The notes under the pieces: model-generated | Database searches by the model: none | Seen by the model: only the letters and a program-made list of their open reading frames with translations | What the model was told of the DNA's origin: nothing | Assembly (NCBI RefSeq): GCF_013377755.1 | Contig: NZ_JABXWR010000001.1 | Coordinates: 1,933,104-1,997,103, forward strand | Direction: 5' to 3' | DNA length: 64,000 nt | Source: Methanofollis tationis | GTDB lineage: Archaea > Halobacteriota > Methanomicrobia > Methanomicrobiales > Methanofollaceae | Made by a program: the position numbers and the translations under genes | In this document: one piece after another, positions 8,830-15,239 of the stretch | Layout of the letters: every line of letters starts with the position of its first letter | Position numbering within the stretch: the stretch's first letter is position 1

Positions 8830-10233
8830 TCAGTTCACCTCTCTTATCATGACTTTTTTATCCCCTCTGCCGTCTGGACGGCACACTTCGATCCGCATGG
8901 GCATCCGGCCGATCGCATGGGTCGCACAGGAGATGCATGGATCATAGGCACGGATGACAGTTTCGATCCGGTTTGATGCCTCTTCCGTGAGCTCGCCATT
9001 TTTAATCACTTTTCTGGCAACGTCTTCGACACCCCGGTCCATGGCATAATTGTTCTGGCAGGTGGCGACGATCAGGTTGCACCGCTCGATGATCCCGTTC
9101 TCATCGACCGAATAATCGTGGATGAGGGTGCCGCGGGGGGCCTCGATGATCCCGACGCCCCGCCGCTCTACCACGCCGCTCACCGGCGTGCGGACATCGG
9201 TGCCGGTGATGCCGGCGTCTTCGAGGAGTTCGACCGTCCGCTCGCATGCGGAGAGGAACTCGATGTAGCGCGCCGCATTGTAGGCAAGGGCCGCCTGGGA
9301 GAAACGCCCGAACACCTTCCGGTATTCGGCAAGGGCGGCGTCGGCCTTCGGCGTGCCCATCCTCTCCGCGATGTTCAGCCGCGCCAGGGGGCCGACCCGG
9401 TAGTGCTCCCCTGAGGCGAGTCTGCAGAATTTCAGGTAGGACCAGTCCTCAGAGTACTCCCTGACGTGGTGCAGGTAGTCCTTGCCGGTGAATGACCCCA
9501 GGGATTTGCCGTCTTTACCGACGATCTGCACCTCGCCGCCGCTGATCGCGTGGGTGCCGTTCTCGCTCATGCCCATGAAAGCGGTCTCGACGGCCCCGAA
9601 GGAGGTGTCGAAGTTGTCCATCATGCCTTTTGCGATCTCCCATCCTTCTTCGGCGATCACGAGGCCCGCTTTTGCAGACTGGAGGAGCGTTTGCTGCTGA
9701 TCGGCGGTGAGGGGACGGGACATGCCGCCGGGGATGGCGTTTGACGGGTGGATCGGTTTGCCGCCGACCGCCTCGGTGATGCGCTGGCCGAGTTTTCGCA
9801 CCTCGATCGCCTTCTTCGCGATCTCAGGGGAGCGTTTCGCAAGCCCGATGACGTTGCGCTCCTCAGGTGCGGCATCGCCGAGGAGGAAGTCCGGTGCGGC
9901 GAGCATGAAGAAGTGGAGGGCGTGCGAGTGGATGAACTGCCCGGCCATCAGGAGTTCTCTCAACATCCTGCCGGTCTGCGGCGGTTGGGCACCAAAGATC
10001 TGATCGGTCGCCCGTGCCGCTGCGACGTGGTGGGAGGTCGGGCAGATGCCGCAGATCCGCGGGGTGATCCGCGGCGCCTCCTCGATGGCCGCACCGACCA
10101 GGAACTTCTCAAACCCACGGAGTTCGACGACGTTGAAGTGGGCGGACGAAACCTCGCCCTTCTCGTCGAGGTCGATGCGCACCTGCGCGTGTCCTTCGAT
10201 CCGCGTCACCGGCGAGATGGTCAGGCGGGTCAT
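8830..10233 (-). CDS. [NiFe] hydrogenase large subunit, group 3 (MvhA/FrhA-like)
   Basis: Catalytic subunit that splits or makes H2. Of 467 residues, the nickel ligands are in RICGICPTSHH (about 59-69) and the C-terminal DPCISCATH (about 431-439). About 28 residues follow the last His, consistent with an extension removed by an endopeptidase during maturation. The start overlaps the small-subunit stop in an ATGA. No frhB (F420-binding), frhD or hyaD-type protease and no mvhD gene is nearby, so the electron acceptor is not F420 through FrhB by local evidence. The downstream genes are roadblock proteins rather than Hdr or Mvh partners, which is unusual. Confidence 0.88.
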   Translation of the reverse strand: MTRLTISPVTRIEGHAQVRIDLDEKGEVSSAHFNVVELRGFEKFLVGAAIEEAPRITPRICGICPTSHHVAAARATDQIFGAQPPQTGRMLRELLMAGQFIHSHALHFFMLAAPDFLLGDAAPEERNVIGLAKRSPEIAKKAIEVRKLGQRITEAVGGKPIHPSNAIPGGMSRPLTADQQQTLLQSAKAGLVIAEEGWEIAKGMMDNFDTSFGAVETAFMGMSENGTHAISGGEVQIVGKDGKSLGSFTGKDYLHHVREYSEDWSYLKFCRLASGEHYRVGPLARLNIAERMGTPKADAALAEYRKVFGRFSQAALAYNAARYIEFLSACERTVELLEDAGITGTDVRTPVSGVVERRGVGIIEAPRGTLIHDYSVDENGIIERCNLIVATCQNNYAMDRGVEDVARKVIKNGELTEEASNRIETVIRAYDPCISCATHAIGRMPMRIEVCRPDGRGDKKVMIREVN

Positions 10234-11147
10234 GCGCCGTCCCCCTTGACGAGGTCGCGGATCTTTGATATCTCCTTGTCTTCCATGATCAGGCTCCCGA
10301 TGGTGAAGGGATACATCGTGTGCGCCACGTCGTAGAGCTGTTTTTCGATCTCTTTTTCAGGTATATCGGTGAGGTCGGCGATCCGCCTGACCATCATGTT
10401 ATGGATGTCCCGGCAGGGCTCCCTGAGGATATCGAGGGACGGGCCGTTGCAGCCGTGGCAGGGGATGTTGTTGTGCGGGCAGGCGGCCCCGCACCTGCCG
10501 AAGGTGACCGGGCCGAGACAGAGATAGCCCTGCCCGAGGAGGCAGTGCTCGCGATCGGGCGTTCCCTCGTAGCGCCGTTTCAGGTGCCAGTTTTTGACGT
10601 CCCCCATCTTCCGGTCGCATTCCGAGCAGACCGATTTCTTGGAGAGCTCGATATGGTCTCCGGCAATAAGGGCCGGGAGGATCGTCCTGAGGAACTTCTC
10701 CTTTGGCGGGCATCCGGTGATATAGTAGTCCACCTTGACGAGGTCTCCGACCGCAAACGCCCGGTACAGGAATGCAGGGACGTCTTTTGGTATGATATTC
10801 CCTTTCTCTGCGGTCTCCACGCCCTGATAGACGCAGGCAAAGAGGTCTTCTGCCTTTCCAAGCATGGAGAGGCCAGATACTCCACCGTAACATGCGCAGG
10901 TGCCGAAGGCGATGAGCTTCTTCGAGCGTTTTCTGAGCAGTTTCAGGCGCTCTTCATTCTCTTCGTTCCTCACCGCCCCGGTGACAAAGGCGATGTCGAT
11001 CCCTTCGGGGGGCTCCTTGGCGTCCATGATCACGGGCGAGTAGACGATATCGGCCTGAGCGACCACGTCGAGCAGGGCTTCATGGAGGTCGAGGATGGAG
11101 ATGGTGCAGCCCGAGCACCCGGCCAGTTCTTCGATTGCGATTTTCAT
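10230..11147 (-). CDS. [NiFe] hydrogenase small subunit (MvhG/FrhG-like)
   Basis: Electron-transfer subunit carrying the proximal Fe-S cluster and more. The start ELAGCSGCTISILDLHE holds the first Cys pair, then GTCACYGGVSGL and ITGCPPKEKFL complete the proximal-cluster ligands. Around 205-245 a Cys-rich segment CLLGQGYLCLGPVTFGRCGA and CPHNNIPCHGCNGP resembles the extra cluster-binding part of MvhG/FrhG. I chose the ATG at 11147, six bases after the upstream stop; a TTG two codons earlier (11153) is the alternative. It forms an ATGA overlap with the large-subunit gene. Confidence 0.88.
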   Translation of the reverse strand: MKIAIEELAGCSGCTISILDLHEALLDVVAQADIVYSPVIMDAKEPPEGIDIAFVTGAVRNEENEERLKLLRKRSKKLIAFGTCACYGGVSGLSMLGKAEDLFACVYQGVETAEKGNIIPKDVPAFLYRAFAVGDLVKVDYYITGCPPKEKFLRTILPALIAGDHIELSKKSVCSECDRKMGDVKNWHLKRRYEGTPDREHCLLGQGYLCLGPVTFGRCGAACPHNNIPCHGCNGPSLDILREPCRDIHNMMVRRIADLTDIPEKEIEKQLYDVAHTMYPFTIGSLIMEDKEISKIRDLVKGDGA

Positions 11148-11153
11148 GGCCAA

Positions 11154-11720
11154 TCACTTCAGGATCAGTTTTTTCAGGCAGGCGTTCGGACCGGTGTGCA
11201 CGATCTCCAGTTTCGCCCGCCGACCGGTGATCTCCTCGATCGCCCCGACCACATAGCCGTAGAGCGTCTGGCAGAGGGGGCCGCCCTGCTCCATGCCGTT
11301 GCGGCGGAGGGTCTGGCGGACGATGCAGTCGTGGAAGACGAGATAGATGAAGGTCTCGCCGTTCTCGGTGACGACATAGTGTTCCTTGTCCTCGGGTTTC
11401 CAGAGTTCGAAGGTGTACTGGCCGTGGAGGATATAGGAGAGTTCGCGCAGTGCCTCTTCGATGTCTTCGTTCTTCTGGAAATATTTCGCCACCTCATGAC
11501 CGAACTTCTTTCCCGCCCGGTAGGTGACGGCGTTCGCGCCCCGTCCGGCAATCTCTTCGAGGGACTTGATGATCAGTCCGTTCATCTTCATGACGCCGTG
11601 GAGGGTCTGCTCCATGTCCTTTGCGCTCGGAGAGCAGGACATCGGGACGTCTTCGGCACGGAAGACCGTACCGGTCTTGAACTGCCGGTTCATTTCGTCA
11701 ACGGTCATTTCTGTCATCAT
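11154..11720 (-). CDS. V4R-like (4-vinyl reductase/hydrocarbon-binding) domain protein
   Basis: Probable small-ligand or redox-sensing protein of 188 residues. The fold is suggested by the helical core MKMNGLIIKSLEEIAGRGA, GYVVGAIEEITGRRAKLEI and the C-terminal TGPNACLKKLIL; conserved-looking Cys residues occur near 29, 111, 131 and 181. V4R proteins include chlorophyll-synthesis BchJ and the ligand-binding domains of transcription regulators. The gene overlaps the ferredoxin gene by ATGA at its start and is followed at once by the small hydrogenase subunit. A role in assembly or sensing is inference. Confidence 0.65.
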   Translation of the reverse strand: MMTEMTVDEMNRQFKTGTVFRAEDVPMSCSPSAKDMEQTLHGVMKMNGLIIKSLEEIAGRGANAVTYRAGKKFGHEVAKYFQKNEDIEEALRELSYILHGQYTFELWKPEDKEHYVVTENGETFIYLVFHDCIVRQTLRRNGMEQGGPLCQTLYGYVVGAIEEITGRRAKLEIVHTGPNACLKKLILK

Positions 11721-11962
11721 AACACCCGGTTGATCATTTCGCAGACGCGTATATCGATATAATGACGTTTCGAGGGGTAGACACCGCGATGCTCGAGTGC
11801 CTGAGCCGGGCAGATCTCGTGACAGGAAAGGCAGCCCATACAGTTTTCAGGCCTGACCGGGACACTGACCCCCTCTTTGAGCTCGTAGACCCGCATCGGA
11901 CAGTCTTTTACACAGAGGCCACAGCCATTGCAGGCAGCAGCATCGACAGATATCTCTATCAC
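11717..11962 (-). CDS. 2[4Fe-4S] ferredoxin, first gene of the hydrogenase operon
   Basis: Electron carrier of 81 residues with two classic cluster motifs, CNGCGLCVKDCP (about 11-22) and CMGCLSCHEICP (about 42-53). It starts with GTG behind a GGTGGTG ribosome site and runs into the V4R gene by an ATGA overlap. As the leading gene of an operon with hydrogenase subunits it is the most likely direct electron partner of the enzyme. A C-terminal tail with YPSKRHYIDIRVCEMINRVL has an extra Cys that may help docking. Confidence 0.9.
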   Translation of the reverse strand: MIEISVDAAACNGCGLCVKDCPMRVYELKEGVSVPVRPENCMGCLSCHEICPAQALEHRGVYPSKRHYIDIRVCEMINRVL

Positions 11963-12009
11963 TCACACCACCAGATACAGTACAGGATACATCAACTGTC
12001 CTATTCACC

Positions 12010-12050
12010 TGTATTAATAATTATTGATAATTGTTTGCTCCTATAATATG
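12010..12050. promoter_or_regulatory. Divergent AT-rich control region with overlapping palindromes
   Basis: Between the ferredoxin GTG (11962) and the peptidase ATG (12071). AATAATTATT (12016-12025) is a perfect palindrome, and AATTATTGATAATT (12019-12032) is a second with a 2-base centre. TATA-like AATTATTAATAC (minus) and CTATAATATGG (plus, 12041-12051) flank it. The layout suits a shared operator for the hydrogenase operon and the prepilin peptidase. No regulator is identified. Confidence 0.5.
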
Positions 12051-12070
12051 GTAAAAATGGAGAAATCGAG

Positions 12071-12868
12071 ATGATATCGCTTCCGCTTGCCATTGCCTCG
12101 GTTGCAGTGGCCCTGACGCTGCTGTATGCATCGGTCCTTGACCACCGCGACCGGCGGGTCCCGTTTGTGACCTGGTATCCGATGCTCGCCGTCGCCGTCC
12201 CATGCGTCTGCCTCTTCTATGCCGGTCTGGTCATGGGGGGAAATGGCGGGGCGGCCCTGTACCTGATCGCCCTCTCCCTTCTCTTCTCTGCGCTCTTCTA
12301 CGCCTTCGCAGTCTTCCACCTCTTCGGCGGGGCCGATGCCTGGGCGCTCATCTTCCTCTGTCTCACCGTCCCGGCATTCCCCTTCGAACCGCTGTGGGGC
12401 GTCCCGCCGGCGGGTTTTTTCCCGTTTTCCGTGCTGGTCGACGCTCTTCTGCTCAACCTTGCGGCGCCGCTCATCCTCTTTTGCTACAATCTCCTTCGGG
12501 GCAACCGGGCGCCGTTTCCCTCTATGTTCCTCGGCTACCCGGTGGACGGTGCTGAGATCCAGCGCCACTTCGGCTTTGTAATGGAGGAGATCAGGGAGGA
12601 CGAGAACGGAACGCTCGTCCGCAGGTTTATGCGTCTTCGAGAGATGCTGAAACGGACGGTGCGCGGGGGCGAGCGGCGGATGTACACAAAAGACCTGCGC
12701 GAGCACCCCGAGCGCTACCGGAAGGAGCTCGCCCTGTACCGACGGGCTGGCAAAGTCTGGATCTCCTATGCCGTCCCCTTCATCATTCCGATAACCGCGG
12801 GCTTCCTCTGTGCACTCTTTATTGGCGATATCGTCTTTATGATCATGAAGATGCTTGCAGGAGTCTAG
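12071..12868 (+). CDS. A24-family prepilin peptidase
   Basis: Membrane aspartic protease that cleaves class III signal peptides of archaeal pilins and archaellins. Of 265 residues, the first Asp lies after the first membrane helix ([12 protein letters not shown], about 20-31) and the second in [11 protein letters not shown] (about 82-92), the GxGD-type motif. Several membrane segments follow, then a cytoplasmic charged stretch (about 170-235) and a last membrane helix. A GGAG lies 8 bases upstream of the ATG. It diverges from the hydrogenase operon and is the natural processing enzyme for a pilus built by the 1.2-6.2 kb genes. Confidence 0.82.
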   Translation: MISLPLAIASVAVALTLLYASVLDHRDRRVPFVTWYPMLAVAVPCVCLFYAGLVMGGNGGAALYLIALSLLFSALFYAFAVFHLFGGADAWALIFLCLTVPAFPFEPLWGVPPAGFFPFSVLVDALLLNLAAPLILFCYNLLRGNRAPFPSMFLGYPVDGAEIQRHFGFVMEEIREDENGTLVRRFMRLREMLKRTVRGGERRMYTKDLREHPERYRKELALYRRAGKVWISYAVPFIIPITAGFLCALFIGDIVFMIMKMLAGV

Positions 12869-12872
12869 AACA

Positions 12873-13235
12873 ATGGAACTGAACTATACCGGCGGGCTTG
12901 TCCCGGTGATTGTGCAGGACACGGTGAGCCGCGAGGTGCTGATGCTTGCATGGGCTGATGAGGAAGCAGTGCGGCTGACGCGGGAGACCGGGTATGCCCA
13001 CTACTGGTCGCGCAGCCGGAAACAGATCTGGAAAAAGGGAGAGGAAAGCGGACATTTTCAGATTGTAACCGAGATACGCGTCGACTGTGATGAGGATACC
13101 CTTCTCTATCTTGTCGAGCAGCAGGGTGCCGCCTGCCACACGGGCCATTACTCCTGTTTTTACCGGGATATCGACGGCGGGGAACTCGCGCGCCCTCTTC
13201 TCGATCCATCAGAAGTATATGCTAATAAGGAATAA
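12873..13235 (+). CDS. hisI: Phosphoribosyl-AMP cyclohydrolase
   Basis: Third step of histidine synthesis: opens the adenine ring of PR-AMP. Metal-binding residues are visible in VDCDEDT (about 69-75) and in [16 protein letters not shown] (about 83-98); WADEEA and [18 protein letters not shown] are the conserved N-terminal blocks. Length (120 residues) matches the monofunctional archaeal enzyme. I start at the ATG at 12873 because GGAG sits at 12860-12863; an earlier in-frame ATG at 12855 would overlap the peptidase gene. Downstream is an unrelated RNA-binding ATPase. Confidence 0.96.
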   Translation: MELNYTGGLVPVIVQDTVSREVLMLAWADEEAVRLTRETGYAHYWSRSRKQIWKKGEESGHFQIVTEIRVDCDEDTLLYLVEQQGAACHTGHYSCFYRDIDGGELARPLLDPSEVYANKE

Positions 13236-13262
13236 AGACACGTAAAATATGGTGAATTTTTT

Positions 13263-15212
13263 ATGAAAATAGTGCCTGATACGAGTGTCGTCATCGACGG
13301 ACGCATCACCTCAATGATAAAAACCGGGGAATATACAGGATCCACAATAATCGTTCCGGAGGCAGTGGTTGCCGAGCTCGAAGCCCAGGCGAACCAGGGG
13401 CGCGAGATTGGCTTTTCCGGACTGACCGAACTTCAGAATCTTTCCCGGATGGCGGCCGAAGGAACTGTTGAACTCAGATATGTCGGCGTGCGCCCGAGCC
13501 TTGATCAGGTGAAGCTGGCGAGCGGCGGGGAGATCGACGCCCTGATCCGCAACGTCGCTCTTGAATATGACGCCACCTTCATCACCAGCGATGTTGTGCA
13601 GTCAGAGGTGGCGAAGGCGAAAGGGCTCGACGTCATCTATCTCAAACCCCAGATCGGTGAATCGACCCCGCTCATTCTTGACGGTTTCTTCGACGAGAAT
13701 ACGATCGCCATACATCTCAAAGAGCGCGTTCCTCCCGTGGCAAAGAAAGGCACCATGCATGATATGCACCTTGTGCAGATCAGGGACGCTCCCATGACCG
13801 AGTACGAACTGCGCACCATGGCGCAGGAGATCCTCGAACGGGCTAAACGCGATCCCGACGGCTTTATCGAGATCGAACGCCGCGGGATCACCGTCGTCCA
13901 GATCGGGTCGATCAGAATCTCCATCGCCCGCCGTCCGTTCTCGGACGGGATGGAGATCACCGCCGTTCGCCCGATCGTTGATGTCACCCTTGAACAGTAC
14001 GCCATGGCAGATCTGATCAAGGAGCGGATCACCGACAACCGGTGCGGCGTGCTGATCGCCGGACCGCCGGGTGCCGGCAAGAGCACGCTCGCCCAGAGCA
14101 TCGCCACATTCCTTTCGGAGAACGGTTTTATCGTCAAGACCATGGAAGCGCCGCGGGACCTTCAGGTGCCCGACAACATCACCCAGTACACGGCCCTTGA
14201 GGGGAGCATGACGAACACCGCCGAGGTGCTGCTTCTGGTCCGCCCCGATGCCGTGATCTTTGACGAACTCCGGAAGAGCGAGGACTTCAGGGTCTTTGCC
14301 GACATGCGTCTCGCCGGTGTGGGTATGATCGGTGTCGTCCACGCGATGCAGGTGCAGGACGCCGTCCAGAGGGTCATCGAGCGGATTGAAGCCGGTGTTC
14401 TGCCTCAGATCATCGGCACCATCGTTTTTGTCGATAGCGGCGAGATCACCGGCGTATACGACCTTGATTTCTCGATCAAGGTGCCCGAAGGAATGCACCC
14501 CGAACTGCATATGAGGCCGGTGACGACGGTCAGGGAAACCTCAACCGGTGCGATCGCCTGTGAGGTCTTCAAGTATGAGGGCGAGACGATTGTGATGCCG
14601 GCACGCGGTCTCCAGAAGGAGGCCCCGGCCCGGGCACCCCCTGTGCAGAAAATGCCCGTTCTGGAGGCGCAGATCGAAGAGCCCGTCCAGGCTGAACCCG
14701 AGGAACGGTATGCCTCCATGCCTGAGGAGGAAACCGGAGATACCCCGTGGCATGCATCAGAGCGCGATATTCAGCGGGAACTCTCCAGGTTCACCGACGG
14801 CCCTGTCGACGTATTCATGAAGAGCGACACCAAGGCCGTCGCCTATATCGAGGACAAGGACGTCCCGGCCGCGATCGGGCGCGGCGGCAAGAATATTGCA
14901 GGGATCGTGAACAAACTCGGGATCGGTATTGATATCAGACCGAGATCTGAACTCCCGCCCCCTGAGATCAACCAGGTCGAAGAGGTGCCTGCAAGCGGCG
15001 GGCTGAAGATCCGTATCGAGAAGAGGCACCTCACCCTGGTCGCCCCTGAGTTCAAGGAAGCGATCGTCGATGTGTTCTCCGGCAAGGAATATCTCTTTAC
15101 GGCGACGGTAAATGAGAAAGGCGAGATTGAACTTGCAAAAAGCAGCAGCATCGCACAGGAATTGATACGCAGATACAACGACAACGAGACGATCAGACTG
15201 AGACCGGTATGA
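13263..15212 (+). CDS. PIN-domain/PilT-like ATPase with KH domain
   Basis: Widespread archaeal protein of unknown exact role, probably RNA processing or ribosome-linked. Of 649 residues, a PIN nuclease domain (1 to about 135) starts MKIVPDTSVVIDGR with acidic residues typical of the fold. A VirB11/PilT-type ATPase core follows: Walker A IAGPPGAGKSTLAQ at about 262-275 and a Walker B-like VIFDELRKSEDF near 332. A KH-like motif, AAIGRGGKNIAGIVNKLG, lies near 536-553. The core is PilT-like, but PIN and KH domains make RNA a more likely substrate than a pilus. ATG is the only good start. Confidence 0.9.
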   Translation: MKIVPDTSVVIDGRITSMIKTGEYTGSTIIVPEAVVAELEAQANQGREIGFSGLTELQNLSRMAAEGTVELRYVGVRPSLDQVKLASGGEIDALIRNVALEYDATFITSDVVQSEVAKAKGLDVIYLKPQIGESTPLILDGFFDENTIAIHLKERVPPVAKKGTMHDMHLVQIRDAPMTEYELRTMAQEILERAKRDPDGFIEIERRGITVVQIGSIRISIARRPFSDGMEITAVRPIVDVTLEQYAMADLIKERITDNRCGVLIAGPPGAGKSTLAQSIATFLSENGFIVKTMEAPRDLQVPDNITQYTALEGSMTNTAEVLLLVRPDAVIFDELRKSEDFRVFADMRLAGVGMIGVVHAMQVQDAVQRVIERIEAGVLPQIIGTIVFVDSGEITGVYDLDFSIKVPEGMHPELHMRPVTTVRETSTGAIACEVFKYEGETIVMPARGLQKEAPARAPPVQKMPVLEAQIEEPVQAEPEERYASMPEEETGDTPWHASERDIQRELSRFTDGPVDVFMKSDTKAVAYIEDKDVPAAIGRGGKNIAGIVNKLGIGIDIRPRSELPPPEINQVEEVPASGGLKIRIEKRHLTLVAPEFKEAIVDVFSGKEYLFTATVNEKGEIELAKSSSIAQELIRRYNDNETIRLRPV

Positions 15213-15239
15213 CGTGAAAGATCTTGGGAGTGACAAAGC

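Noticed and set aside
10320-11762. 480-codon plus-strand frame over the hydrogenase small subunit and V4R genes
   Set aside because: The minus strand encodes cluster-ligand motifs and tight ATGA overlaps; the plus frame has none.
12855-12872. Earlier start for hisI overlapping the peptidase gene
   Set aside because: GGAG is spaced for the ATG at 12873, and HisI proteins begin near [16 protein letters not shown]-like sequence without the extra residues.
13263-15212. Pilus retraction motor (PilT) assignment for the PIN-ATPase-KH protein
   Set aside because: PilT similarity is confined to the ATPase core; PIN and KH domains and wide archaeal distribution point to RNA.
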